Shown piece by piece: positions 17,652-26,490 of a DNA stretch of 64,000 bases. The notes beneath the pieces were generated by a model. The model was not told the DNA's origin, searched no databases, and was given only the letters and a program-made list of their open reading frames with translations. This DNA is from Pandoraea terrigena (lineage in GTDB: Bacteria; Pseudomonadota; Gammaproteobacteria; Burkholderiales; Burkholderiaceae): NCBI RefSeq assembly GCF_902459705.1, contig NZ_CABPRU010000007.1:124001-188000 (forward strand). Reading direction: 5' to 3'. The position numbers and the translations under genes are program-made. Every line of letters begins with the position of its first letter. Within the stretch, counting starts at the first letter, position 1.

Positions 17652-17683
17652 TCTCGAAATATGGACAAACGACGATTTCGAGA
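17652..17683. promoter_or_regulatory. Inverted repeat, candidate activator-binding site
   Basis: A perfect 9-bp inverted repeat, TCTCGAAAT at 17652-17660 and ATTTCGAGA at 17675-17683, ends at the start codon of the sigma-54 activator gene. It lies about 220 bp upstream of the sigma-54 promoter at 17416-17431. That distance suits an enhancer site and could also give autorepression. Other small repeats occur nearby, including CCTGG-AAATA-CCAGG at 17575-17589. The rest of the 335-bp intergenic region shows nothing else clear. Confidence 0.45.
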
Positions 17684-19185
17684 TGAGTGATATCGAAAAA
17701 CTGGACGCCATCGGCGTCGGCAGGGAGCATGGCTTGCTGTCCGATTACGGATTCGTTCGCAAGCAAGCGATGCAATCGCTGTTCGAGACGCTGGACCATT
17801 CCAGCGAAGGCACGGTCGTCGTCGACAGCGATGCGCGGATTGTCTGGATCAATCGAAGTTACGCGGCCCGCTTCGGATTCACCAATCCAGACGAAGTGAT
17901 CGGCCTGGATTGCGAAGCCGTGATCCCCAATAGCCTGATGCGCGAAGTCGTGGAGACGGGCCGGCCAATCCTGCTCGATATTCTTGAAACCGGGCAGGAG
18001 CCGCTGGTGGTGACGCGGCTTCCGATCCGGGACTCGCTCGGTGGCACCATTGGTGCAGTGGGATTCGCATTGTTCGATGAACTGAAGGCGCTGACGCCGA
18101 TGTTCAGCAAATATTCGCGATTGCAGTCGGAACTCCTGGCAACTCGCCAGTCGCTGGCTCAGGCGCGGCGGGCCAAATACACCTTTTCAAGTTTTGTTGG
18201 CACGAGCGCGGCAAGCCTGGAGACCAAGCGTCTCGCGCGCCGCGCTGCGCAGCTCGATTCGCCGGTGTTGTTGCTCGGGGAAACGGGAACCGGCAAGGAG
18301 TTGCTGGCCCATGCAATTCACGGTGCTTCTACGCGCGCGGACAAGCCGCTGGTCACGGTCAATGTCGCCGCGATTCCCGACGCACTGCTCGAAGTGGAGT
18401 TTTTCGGCGCGGCGGCCGGTGCCTACACCGGGGCGGACCGGAAAGGCCGAACGGGCAAGTTTGAACTGGCCCAGGGCGGAACACTGTTCCTCGACGAAAT
18501 CGGCGACATGCCGCTGTCGCTGCAAGGCAAACTGTTGCGGGTCTTGCAGGAGCGGGAATTCGAGCCGATAGGGTCGAACCGTGTTGTCCAGACGGACGTG
18601 CGCATCATCGCCGCGACCTCGGCGGATCTGCCGACCCTGGTCGCGCAGGGCCGGTTCCGGCCGGATCTGTACTATCGCCTCAACGTGTTGATGATTCGGG
18701 TTCCGCCGTTGCGTGAGCGCCCGTCCGACATCGAAGCCATGTCGTATACGATTCTGGACAAATTGAGCTCGCGCCGCGATGCGGGTCACCTGGATTTGGA
18801 CGAGGACGCCATCCGGCGGCTCATGGCCTATCGCTGGCCGGGTAACGTCCGCGAGTTGCATAACACGCTTGAGCGCGTGGCATTGCTCTCGGAGGGCGGG
18901 CGCATCGACGCGCGTTCGTTGGCGCGATTTATCGGCGATGGCGTCGGCGCGGCATGCGACCCCGATGGGGTTGCGGGCACGCAGGCGGTGGTTGATCCGG
19001 CAAACGGCGAACGCGGTGCCTCCGGCGTGCAGCGATATGACGAGGCGATGAAAGCGTTCGAGCGTCAGTTGTTGATGGACGCGGTGCGTGCTGCGGGCGG
19101 GCGAGTTGCCGAGGCGGCCGCGCGATTGGGTATCGGCCGCGCCACGCTGTACAAAAAGATGGCGCTTCTCGATATCACCGCATAG
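17683..19185 (+). CDS. Sigma-54-dependent activator with PAS sensor, controls hydroxybutyrate genes
   Basis: A 500-residue enhancer-binding protein. A PAS domain spans about residues 28-135, the AAA+ domain about 165-395 (Walker A GETGTGKE, then FLDEIGDMP as Walker B), and a Fis-type helix-turn-helix is at the end (VAEAAARLGIGRATLYKK). The sigma-54 contact loop reads GAYTGA rather than GAFTGA. It is divergent from the GntP permease and 3-hydroxybutyrate dehydrogenase operon, which has a sigma-54 promoter, so it very likely activates that operon. ATG 17683 has a weak ribosome site and is overlapped by a 9-codon frame starting at 17661. Confidence 0.87.
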   Translation: MSDIEKLDAIGVGREHGLLSDYGFVRKQAMQSLFETLDHSSEGTVVVDSDARIVWINRSYAARFGFTNPDEVIGLDCEAVIPNSLMREVVETGRPILLDILETGQEPLVVTRLPIRDSLGGTIGAVGFALFDELKALTPMFSKYSRLQSELLATRQSLAQARRAKYTFSSFVGTSAASLETKRLARRAAQLDSPVLLLGETGTGKELLAHAIHGASTRADKPLVTVNVAAIPDALLEVEFFGAAAGAYTGADRKGRTGKFELAQGGTLFLDEIGDMPLSLQGKLLRVLQEREFEPIGSNRVVQTDVRIIAATSADLPTLVAQGRFRPDLYYRLNVLMIRVPPLRERPSDIEAMSYTILDKLSSRRDAGHLDLDEDAIRRLMAYRWPGNVRELHNTLERVALLSEGGRIDARSLARFIGDGVGAACDPDGVAGTQAVVDPANGERGASGVQRYDEAMKAFERQLLMDAVRAAGGRVAEAAARLGIGRATLYKKMALLDITA

Positions 19186-19316
19186 TCGCGTTGGCCGGTC
19201 GACGATCGTTCGATGGGGAAGCCGTCACCGCCAATGACGCAGCAACGCACCGTCCCCGCCAGCAGCGATGCCGGCGGGAAGGGTTCCAGCGTATCGCAGG
19301 GGACGTTGCAATACGA

Positions 19317-20495
19317 TCAGAAAATGACGGCCATGCCGAGCATGCCGACGAACTGGCCGGACGTGCTCGATCCGGTCAGGTTCTGCGAGTCGCCGACGGC
19401 CGGCGAGGCGGCGATGATGTTCCCCGCCCCGTTCTTGCCGAGCGTCTGCCCGCTCGCGTGCTGATACGCCTGCAGCGCGTACAACACGGTACGCTTCGAC
19501 AACCGGTAATACTCACGCAGCGAGAACTGATGATAGCGAGCGCTGTCGGTCACGCCATTCGCACTCGTCGCGGCGGTGAATGAATAGCCGGCGCCGACAT
19601 CGAAGACCGGCGTGACCTTATACACGCCCAACACGCCGACCGTATTGAAGATCGCCGAGTCGGTAAAGATTGATCGGCTCCCCGGCAGGTAGGTCACGTG
19701 CGAGACGTTCGCGCCCAGAGTGACGTTGCCGAACGAATAGTTGGCCGCCGCCGCCCACTGCTCCAACGCCCGGGCGCTGACATATCCCTGGTTCAACACG
19801 GACGTGCTGAACGACCCCGTCGACGCACTGTCGAACCCGGTCGTCGTGGCCGCATTGTTCAGGCGCAAATACCCCGCGCCGACGGACACCGGACCATTGT
19901 CGTAACGCAAGGCCGCGCTGATCGTGCTGCCTTTGCCCGTGCTGCCGGCAAGGCCGCCAAACGCATACATCACGCTGGCTTGCAGACCCGCATATGTCGG
20001 CGTCGTGTAGACGATCGCGTTGTTGATGCGAATCGTCGTATCGAGGCCGTCGATGTCGCCCGGATGCGCGCCGGTGGCGCCCGTCAAAAGACTGCTGCCG
20101 GTCAGCGGGCCGACGAACTGGTAGTACGGCGTGTACTGACGGCCGATCGTCGCCGTGCCGAATTTTTTGTCCTGCAAGCCGACGAACGCCTGGCGATTGA
20201 ACAACTGCCCGGCGCTCGCGGCCGCGCCCGTGTTCAGGTCGAAACCGGCCTGCACGTCGAAGATTGCCGCCGTTCCGCCGCCCAGATCCTCACGTCCGCG
20301 CAGCCCCCACTTCGACGCATAGAGATTGCCCTGCCGCAGATAGACGTTGGACGCGCCGTTCTGGTTATTCACGTAGGTGATCGCGCTGTCGACCATCCCG
20401 TACAGCGTGACGTTCGATTGCGCGGATGCCGCGCCTGCGATCGTCATCCCGGCGGCGAGTGCAAGCGCGTGCCTGCACTGACGTGCATTTCTCAT
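19317..20495 (-). CDS. Gram-negative trimeric porin (OmpC/Omp32 type)
   Basis: A 392-residue outer-membrane porin. A signal peptide covers about residues 1-25 (cleavage after ASA, before QSNVTLYG). The mature start QSNVTLYGMVD, internal SRWGLRG-like segment (SKWGLRG), loop residues FVGLQDKKFGTATIGRQ and the C-terminal Phe are all typical of betaproteobacterial porins. The start has the ribosome site AAGGAGA. It lies 75 bp downstream of the dehydroshikimate dehydratase gene on the same strand and may serve quinate/shikimate uptake. Confidence 0.9.
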   Translation of the reverse strand: MRNARQCRHALALAAGMTIAGAASAQSNVTLYGMVDSAITYVNNQNGASNVYLRQGNLYASKWGLRGREDLGGGTAAIFDVQAGFDLNTGAAASAGQLFNRQAFVGLQDKKFGTATIGRQYTPYYQFVGPLTGSSLLTGATGAHPGDIDGLDTTIRINNAIVYTTPTYAGLQASVMYAFGGLAGSTGKGSTISAALRYDNGPVSVGAGYLRLNNAATTTGFDSASTGSFSTSVLNQGYVSARALEQWAAAANYSFGNVTLGANVSHVTYLPGSRSIFTDSAIFNTVGVLGVYKVTPVFDVGAGYSFTAATSANGVTDSARYHQFSLREYYRLSKRTVLYALQAYQHASGQTLGKNGAGNIIAASPAVGDSQNLTGSSTSGQFVGMLGMAVIF

Positions 20496-20569
20496 GTGTG
20501 TCTCCTTCTAGGTTGTTGACGTGGGTAGTGCTTGTTTTTCTAAAATCCGGTAACTCGGCGGCGCTGCAC

Positions 20570-22459
20570 TCAACTGCGGCGTGCCGACTGCGCGGCCAGC
20601 CGCACGGACGCATTGGGCGCGCCGTAGCCGTCATAGCCGCCGCGCCGCTCGACGAGTTCGAAGAAGAAGCGGTGGTCGACTTGCGCGGTATAGGCGTGCA
20701 GAAACTCGCCGCCGTTCGCGTCGCGGTCGTACAGGATGTTGTGCTTGCGCAGTGTGTCGACGAACGCCTCGTCCAGACCGAAGCGCGCGGCGATGTCGTT
20801 GTAATAGCTCTGCGGAATCCGCAGGATCGGCACACCGTCGCCTTCCAGTCGACGAACCGCCAGGGCAATGTCGTCGGTGCGGAACGCCACGTGGTTCAGC
20901 CCGGAGCCCTTGTAGGCCGAGATCGTCTCCGAGTGGATCGTGCGTGGGTCGACCGAGGCATTGAGCACGATGCGCACCGACCCGTCGGGGCTGCGGATCG
21001 CCTGGCTCTGGATCTGTCCGTAAGGATCGTGCAGCACGACGCTGTGCTCCGCCTCGAACCCGAACACCGACCGGAAGAACAGTGCCCAACGCTCGAGTGA
21101 GCCGCCCGGCACCGACAGCGCCACGTGATCGACCGCCGTGATCGGCCCGGTCTGGGTCGGCCCGTCGATGTCCGTGAGATGGAAGTCCGACTCGAAGAGC
21201 GTTGGCGCATCGGGCAATTCGTCGACCAGGTAGAACAGGCTCTGGTCTGGCGCGAGCACGGCGGGTACATTGCGCTCGTTTGGCCCGACCTGTCCTTCGA
21301 AGCGCGCGTAGCCGACCTGCGCTGCACGCGTCACGGCGTCATGGGCCGACGGCACGCGAAAGGCCGATGCGCACAGCGATACGCCGTGGTGCATGAAGAA
21401 CGCGCTGGCGAACGAATCGGGCTCGGCATTGAGGATGATGGACGCGCGTCCGTGCTGAAACAGCGTGACATCCTTGGAACGATGGCGGCCCATGCGCAGG
21501 AACCCGAGCTTCTCGAGCCACGTCGTGAGTGTGGCGCGCGCGTTGGCATCCACCGCAAACTCCAGGAACTGAAGATCGATGGCCGCCGGTGCCGGCGGCA
21601 GGCGCGTCAGCATGTCGAGTCCGTGCGTCGCCTTGCGCTCGGCCAGCACGTCGCGCACCTGGGATTCGAGATAGCGCAGCGAGCGAATGCCATCCTTGGC
21701 GGTCGCCTCGGCCGGGGCGGCCCGGAATCCGTCATTGAAGATCTCCAGTGACAGTGGACCCCGATAACCCGCGGCCAGCGCATTGGCGACGAAGCCCGTC
21801 ACATCCAGATCGCCCTGACCGGGGAAGCAGCGGTAGTGGCGGCTCCATTCGAGCACGTCCATCTTGCGCCGCGGCGCATCGGCGACCTGCAAGAAGGCCA
21901 GCTTCTCTCCGGGAATCGTCGTCAGTTCGGTGACGTCGTCGCCAATGGACAAGGTGTGGAAGCTGTCGAGCCCGAGGCCGAGGTGAGGGCTGTCGACCGC
22001 TTTCACGAGCTGCCACGCGTGGCGATACGAGTTGACGTGTGCGCCCCATGCGAGCGCTTCGTAGGCAATGGTGACGCCGGCCTGACGGGCGAGTTCAGCA
22101 AGCGCGCCAAGCTGATCGATCGCCAGGCGATCGTCGCGAATCACGTTCGGCGACACATTGCTGCACACCAGCATCGTGTCGACCCCGAGTGCGTGCATCA
22201 CATCGAATTTTCGCCGTGCCCGCTCGAGGTTCTGGTCCAACTGGGCCGGCGACACGCCTTCAAAGTCGCGAAACGGTTGATAGAGATAGATCGCCAGCCC
22301 GAGATCGGTGGCCATCGAGCGCACGGTCTTCGGTGCACCGTCGAAGTACAGCAGGTCGTTCTCGAACAGTTCGAAGCCGTCGAAGCCGGCGGCGGCAATG
22401 GCGGTCAGCTTGCTCGGAAGCATGCCCGACAGCGATACGGTGGCAATGGATGTCTTCAT
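20570..22459 (-). CDS. quiC: 3-dehydroshikimate dehydratase fused to HPPD-like domain (QuiC-type)
   Basis: A 629-residue two-domain protein. Residues 1-280 are a xylose-isomerase-like TIM barrel with metal ligands (for example FELFENDL, VSNEALA-like IAYEALAWG and LGLGLDSFH). The rest is a 4-hydroxyphenylpyruvate dioxygenase-like vicinal-oxygen-chelate region, including DHVALSVPGG and LNHVAFRTDD. This architecture is that of bacterial 3-dehydroshikimate dehydratases such as Pseudomonas QuiC1, which make protocatechuate. Neighbours encode dehydroquinase, shikimate dehydrogenase and a transporter, consistent with quinate/shikimate catabolism. ATG 22459 gives the standard start. Confidence 0.85.
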   Translation of the reverse strand: MKTSIATVSLSGMLPSKLTAIAAAGFDGFELFENDLLYFDGAPKTVRSMATDLGLAIYLYQPFRDFEGVSPAQLDQNLERARRKFDVMHALGVDTMLVCSNVSPNVIRDDRLAIDQLGALAELARQAGVTIAYEALAWGAHVNSYRHAWQLVKAVDSPHLGLGLDSFHTLSIGDDVTELTTIPGEKLAFLQVADAPRRKMDVLEWSRHYRCFPGQGDLDVTGFVANALAAGYRGPLSLEIFNDGFRAAPAEATAKDGIRSLRYLESQVRDVLAERKATHGLDMLTRLPPAPAAIDLQFLEFAVDANARATLTTWLEKLGFLRMGRHRSKDVTLFQHGRASIILNAEPDSFASAFFMHHGVSLCASAFRVPSAHDAVTRAAQVGYARFEGQVGPNERNVPAVLAPDQSLFYLVDELPDAPTLFESDFHLTDIDGPTQTGPITAVDHVALSVPGGSLERWALFFRSVFGFEAEHSVVLHDPYGQIQSQAIRSPDGSVRIVLNASVDPRTIHSETISAYKGSGLNHVAFRTDDIALAVRRLEGDGVPILRIPQSYYNDIAARFGLDEAFVDTLRKHNILYDRDANGGEFLHAYTAQVDHRFFFELVERRGGYDGYGAPNASVRLAAQSARRS

Positions 22460-22782
22460 GCGCAGTGCGGTCTGATCCCCCGTCAAGGGGCTAAAAGCGA
22501 CGTGATTCGATGATCGATGACTGGATATACACACCAGTTAGATCACACATAACGAAAAGTAATTCAAGTTCAGCAACGGTTACGATGCGAATTATAGTAA
22601 CTAACTAGATGGTTAAAATTATAGTTAACCCCAGATGACGGCCGACGTTTTTATTCGCAGAATCGGTGGCCTGCTGAGCGTGAATCGCTACGTTGGCGCG
22701 CGGATGGCGAACCGTACCGACCATCCCAGGCGTGTCGATGGGCACCGCGCCAGCAGGTAACGTGAAGAGGAGTGAAGAAGGG
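22460..22782. promoter_or_regulatory. A+T-rich divergent promoter region of the quinate/shikimate genes
   Basis: This 323-bp region separates the divergent dehydratase and dehydroquinase genes. It is far richer in A+T than its surroundings. Candidate operators are an inverted repeat ACTGG at 22520-22524 with CCAGT at 22534-22538, and a direct repeat AATTATAGTAAC (22590-22601) and AATTATAGTTAAC (22617-22629), 27 bp apart. The TetR regulator at 25620-26300 is the obvious candidate to bind here. Confidence 0.45.
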
Positions 22783-23250
22783 ATGTCGAATCGAACGAGG
22801 CCGTTGGTATGGGTGCTGAACGGGCCAAATATGAACTTGTTGGGAACGCGTGAGCCAGCCATCTACGGCTCGGAGACGCTTGCCGATGTCGAGGCGAAAT
22901 GTCGTCGCGTGGGCGATGCACTGGGCGTGGACATTCGTTTCCACCAATCCAATGCCGAGCACCAGATCATCGACTGGATCCATCAGGCCCGTGTCGAAGC
23001 GCACGGCATTGTGATCAACCCCGCAGCCTATACGCATACGTCGGTCGCGATTGGCGACGCATTGCGCGCATCCGATCTGCCCGTCGTGGAAGTGCATCTC
23101 TCGAACGTGCATCAGCGCGAGGCGTTCCGTCATCGTTCCTATGTATCCGCCGTCGCGCGCTGCGTGATTTGCGGAGCGGGCTCCGACGGTTACGAGTATG
23201 GCCTGCGTTACTTGGCCAAACTGCTGGGTGACGCAACGGAGAGAGTATGA
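22783..23250 (+). CDS. aroQ: Type II 3-dehydroquinate dehydratase
   Basis: A 155-residue type II dehydroquinase. The N-terminal [13 protein letters not shown] motif, [13 protein letters not shown], and [17 protein letters not shown] with the catalytic His and Arg are all present. It converts 3-dehydroquinate to 3-dehydroshikimate. ATG 22783 follows GAGTGAAGAAGG; the open frame extends further upstream without support. It overlaps the shikimate dehydrogenase gene by four bases. Its place in a cluster with dehydroshikimate dehydratase and a transporter implies a catabolic rather than a biosynthetic role, so it is probably a second aroQ in the genome. Confidence 0.9.
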   Translation: MSNRTRPLVWVLNGPNMNLLGTREPAIYGSETLADVEAKCRRVGDALGVDIRFHQSNAEHQIIDWIHQARVEAHGIVINPAAYTHTSVAIGDALRASDLPVVEVHLSNVHQREAFRHRSYVSAVARCVICGAGSDGYEYGLRYLAKLLGDATERV

Positions 23251-24122
23251 AGAACGATCTGCGTGCCGAGCCAAAATCGTGGCTCATCGGTCTCATCGGC
23301 GACGGCATCGGTGGCTCGATGTCCCCGGCCATGCATGAGGAGGAGGCGCGCCGCATGGGCGTGTCGTATGTCTATCGCCGTATCGACATGGCGGAACTCG
23401 GGCGCGGCGCCGCGGACCTGCCGGCCACGGTGAAGGCGCTTGAGGCGGCGGGCTACGACGGCTTCAACGTCACTTACCCGTACAAGCAGGCCATCATTGC
23501 CCTGCTCGACGAACTGTCCGACGACGCGAAAGCCCTCGGCGCGGTGAACACCGTGGTACTGCGCGGCGGGCGCCGGATCGGCCACAACACCGACTGGTCT
23601 GGCTTCTATCGCGCATTCCGCGAAGACATGCCGGGCAACGTGGCGATGTCGCGCGTGGCGCTGATCGGCGCCGGTGGCGCGGGCTGCGCCGTCGGCCATG
23701 CCGCCATGAAGCTCGGCGCGCAGGAACTGCGCGTGTTCGATGTCGATGCCGCGAAGGCCAACCACCTCGCGCAGGATCTTGCGGGCCGCTTTCCGCAGGC
23801 ACGCGTGCTGGCCGTGGCCAGTATTGCGCAGGCGCTGGACGATGCCGACGGCGTGATTCACGCGACCCCTACCGGCATGACCAAGTTACCGGGCATGCCG
23901 ATTCCGGCGGCGTTGCTGCGTGCCCCGATGTGGGTGGCCGACGTCGTGTATTTCCCGCTTGAAACCGAACTGATCCGTACCGCCCGGTCGCTGGGTTGCC
24001 GCACGCTCAACGGCGGCGGCATGGCCGTGTTCCAGGCGGTGGATGCCTACCAGATATTCACGCGTATGGCACCGGATCCCGACCGCATGCTCAGCCACTT
24101 CCGAAGCCTGCTGTCGAGCTGA
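23247..24122 (+). CDS. Shikimate/quinate dehydrogenase (AroE family)
   Basis: A 291-residue AroE-family dehydrogenase. Substrate-binding motifs [18 protein letters not shown] and HNTDWSGF are intact, and the cofactor loop [10 protein letters not shown] is followed by FDVDAAKAN. An Asp-rich end to the second strand (VFDVD) suggests NAD rather than NADP preference. It should oxidise shikimate or quinate to the dehydro acids. It overlaps aroQ by ATGA and is followed after 22 nt by an MFS transporter. The catabolic setting favours the quinate/shikimate dehydrogenase (YdiB/QuiB-like) role. Confidence 0.87.
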   Translation: MKNDLRAEPKSWLIGLIGDGIGGSMSPAMHEEEARRMGVSYVYRRIDMAELGRGAADLPATVKALEAAGYDGFNVTYPYKQAIIALLDELSDDAKALGAVNTVVLRGGRRIGHNTDWSGFYRAFREDMPGNVAMSRVALIGAGGAGCAVGHAAMKLGAQELRVFDVDAAKANHLAQDLAGRFPQARVLAVASIAQALDDADGVIHATPTGMTKLPGMPIPAALLRAPMWVADVVYFPLETELIRTARSLGCRTLNGGGMAVFQAVDAYQIFTRMAPDPDRMLSHFRSLLSS

Positions 24123-24144
24123 TACCCTTTCCCAAGGAGGAGAC

Positions 24145-25497
24145 ATGTCTTACACATCACAAGGCGCCGGATCTCAAGGCGTAGAAGCACGAGCGGAGGG
24201 CGTCACGAGCGTGGCTGCCGGTACGAAGCGAAGCAACGCACGCTACAAGATTCTCGCGTTGCTGGCGATCGGCACCATGATCAACTATCTCGATCGCACG
24301 GTGCTCGGTGTTGCCGCGCCGCAATTGACCAAGGAGCTGGGGCTGTCCGCTGCCGTCATGGGCATCGTGTTCTCGATGTTCTCGTGGAGTTATGTGCTCG
24401 CGCAGGTACCGGGCGGCATGTTTCTCGACCGCGTCGGCAGCAAGGTCACGTACTACCTGGCGATGACGCTCTGGTCGATCTGCACGCTCGCGCACGGTCT
24501 CGTCACTGGGCTGTCGGGGCTGATCGCCTGCCGGCTCGGCCTGGGGTTGGTCGAAGCGCCTTGCTTTCCGGTCAACAGCCGGGTCGTGGCCACGTGGTTC
24601 CCGCAGACCGAGCGCGCGATGGCCACCGGCACCTATACCGTCGGCGAATACATCGGCCTGGCGTTCTTCTCGCCGGTGCTGTTCGCGATCACGGGAGCCT
24701 TCGGCTGGCGCGTGCTGTTCATCACGGTCGGCGTGGCGGGCGTGCTGTTCGGGCTGGTATGGTGGCGTTTCTACCGTGAACCGCAGGATCACCCGGGCGC
24801 CAACGCCGCCGAGCTGGCCTACATTCGCGGCGATGAAGCGGCAGCGCCCGCGGTCGCAGTCGAGCGTCAGCCGTTCAGTTGGAAGACGGTGGGTCAGTTG
24901 ATCCGTCGCCGCCAGTTGCTCGGCATCTGCATCGGCCAGTTCGCGGGCAATTCGACGCTCGTGTTCTTCCTCACCTGGTTCCCGACGTATCTGGCGACCG
25001 AGCGTCACATGGGCTGGCTCAAGATCGGCTTCTTCGCCATCCTGCCGTTCATTGCGGCATCGGTCGGTGTGATGTTCGGCGGCTCGCTGTCAGACTGGCT
25101 GCTGCGTCGCGGCCTCTCGGCCAACGTGGCCCGCAAGCTGCCGATCATCGCAGGCTTGCTGGGCGCGTCGAGCATCGTGGCGGCGAACTACGTCGACAAC
25201 AATGCCATCGTCATCGCGATCCTGTCGGTGGCGTTCTTCGCGCAAGGCATGGCGGCGCTTGGCTGGACACTGGTTTCGGACATCGCGCCGAAGCACCTGC
25301 TGGGCCTGACGGGCGGCATCTTCAACTTCGCGGCCAACCTCGCTGGTATCGTGACACCGCTCGTGATCGGCTTCATCGTCGCGGCGACCGGCTCGTTCGT
25401 TTGGGCGCTCACGCTCATCGGCGCCATCGCGATCGTGGGCGCACTGTCCTACATTTTCGTGGTGGGGGACATCAAGCGTATCGACCTGGCAAGCTGA
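24145..25497 (+). CDS. MFS transporter, anion:cation symporter type, probable quinate/shikimate uptake
   Basis: A 450-residue 12-segment transporter. MINYLDRTVLGVAAP near residue 38 and the later GGMFLDRVGSK motif are typical of the ACS family, which imports hexuronates, phthalate and other organic anions. ATG 24145 has the strong ribosome site AAGGAGG. It is the last gene after aroQ and the shikimate dehydrogenase gene, which makes quinate or shikimate the likely substrate. A hairpin follows the stop codon. Confidence 0.87.
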   Translation: MSYTSQGAGSQGVEARAEGVTSVAAGTKRSNARYKILALLAIGTMINYLDRTVLGVAAPQLTKELGLSAAVMGIVFSMFSWSYVLAQVPGGMFLDRVGSKVTYYLAMTLWSICTLAHGLVTGLSGLIACRLGLGLVEAPCFPVNSRVVATWFPQTERAMATGTYTVGEYIGLAFFSPVLFAITGAFGWRVLFITVGVAGVLFGLVWWRFYREPQDHPGANAAELAYIRGDEAAAPAVAVERQPFSWKTVGQLIRRRQLLGICIGQFAGNSTLVFFLTWFPTYLATERHMGWLKIGFFAILPFIAASVGVMFGGSLSDWLLRRGLSANVARKLPIIAGLLGASSIVAANYVDNNAIVIAILSVAFFAQGMAALGWTLVSDIAPKHLLGLTGGIFNFAANLAGIVTPLVIGFIVAATGSFVWALTLIGAIAIVGALSYIFVVGDIKRIDLAS

Positions 25498-25518
25498 TCG
25501 TCGTCGCCGGCCAACGGA

Positions 25519-25553
25519 ATGCCCCGGTACGCCGTCAAGGCGTGCCGGGGCAT
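25519..25553. terminator. Hairpin between convergent transporter and TetR genes
   Basis: A 15-bp stem, ATGCCCCGGTACGCC pairing with GGCGTGCCGGGGCAT with one G-T pair and a 5-nt loop, lies 22 nt after the transporter stop. There is only a short T run after it. It probably ends transcription from both sides. Confidence 0.6.
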
Positions 25554-25619
25554 TTCGCATGACCTCGACATCGGATCGAACCGGGCGTGTGGTTCTCGAT
25601 ATACGGTGGACGTAGCGCC

Positions 25620-26300
25620 TCAGGCAGCCACGTAACGCCGCACGAGGTCAACAAGCGTGTCGCGGTGCTGCGTGCGCAGGCGTGCGTGAGAGGGATCGCG
25701 CCCGAAGGCCGCCGCCCACGTGTAGCGATTCGAAATGCGGTGGAAGCAGAACGAACTGATGATGAGGTGCAGGTCGACCGCGTCGATGCCCACACGGAAC
25801 TCGCCGCTCGCCGTGCCGCGCGCGAGCAACGACTCCAGCGTGGTGATGATCGTGGCGTTGCGGTTCTTGAACGTTTTGAGCTGCTCGACGTACTTCGCCT
25901 GATGAATGTTCTCGATGGCCACAAGACGCACGAAGTCGCGATGCTTGTCGTGATAATCGAACGCGAACTCGACCAGTTTGCGCATGCCCTCGGCGGGCGG
26001 CATGGCGTCGACGTTCAGTACCTGTTCGAGCGCGCGAATGTCGCTGTACACCTTCTCGAGCACGGCTTGATACAGCTTTTCCTTGCTCTCGAAGTAGTAA
26101 TAGATCATGCGCTTGGTCGTGTTCGTGCGCTCGGCGATCGCATCGACGCGCGCACCCGACAAACCCATCGTGGAAAACTCGTGCGTCGCGATATCCAGAA
26201 TGTTCTGCTTGGTCTGTTCGGCGTCGTACTTGCGCCGGCCGTCGGCGGCAGGCGCCGCCGCGACAGACCCCTGACTTTCAGATTTCACCGCGCGCTTCAT
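25620..26300 (-). CDS. TetR-family transcriptional regulator
   Basis: A 226-residue TetR protein. After a ~25-residue Ala/Gly-rich lead, the helix-turn-helix runs from about 27 to 75 (ILDIATHEFSTMG, VDAIAERTNTTKRMIYYYF). The remaining helical ligand domain contains the DUF-like C-terminal segment seen in RutR/QuiR-type regulators (LVAIENIHQAKYVEQL). It is convergent with the quinate/shikimate transporter and probably represses that cluster, with shikimate or quinate as inducer. The role is inferred from position only. Confidence 0.85.
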   Translation of the reverse strand: MKRAVKSESQGSVAAAPAADGRRKYDAEQTKQNILDIATHEFSTMGLSGARVDAIAERTNTTKRMIYYYFESKEKLYQAVLEKVYSDIRALEQVLNVDAMPPAEGMRKLVEFAFDYHDKHRDFVRLVAIENIHQAKYVEQLKTFKNRNATIITTLESLLARGTASGEFRVGIDAVDLHLIISSFCFHRISNRYTWAAAFGRDPSHARLRTQHRDTLVDLVRRYVAA

Positions 26301-26327
26301 GGCTATTGGCTGGCAACGAAAACGAGA

Positions 26328-26490
26328 ATGTTAGCACGCACCAATCTCACTGGAGAGCGGATGATGGCCTTCCTGCGGGAGGCCGAGGCTGGTTAGCCGA
26401 TCAAGGACCTCTGCCGTCGACACGGTGTCTCGAAGGCCGGCAATTATCGGTCGCCAAGCAAGTGCGACGGCGTGCACGTGCCCGACGCCG
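26328..26490 (+). mobile_element. Remnant of an IS3-family OrfA (transposase) gene
   Basis: From ATG 26328 the frame reads a typical IS3-family OrfA start, including RMMAFLREAEAG, then a TAG at 26394-26396, then PIKDLCRRHGVSKAGNY and a diverged stretch ending VHVPDA near 26490. Intact family members read the same without the stop. The helix-turn-helix region is therefore recognisable but broken. No OrfB or terminal repeats follow. The relic runs antisense into the 3' end of the reductase gene (26444-27499). Confidence 0.72.
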
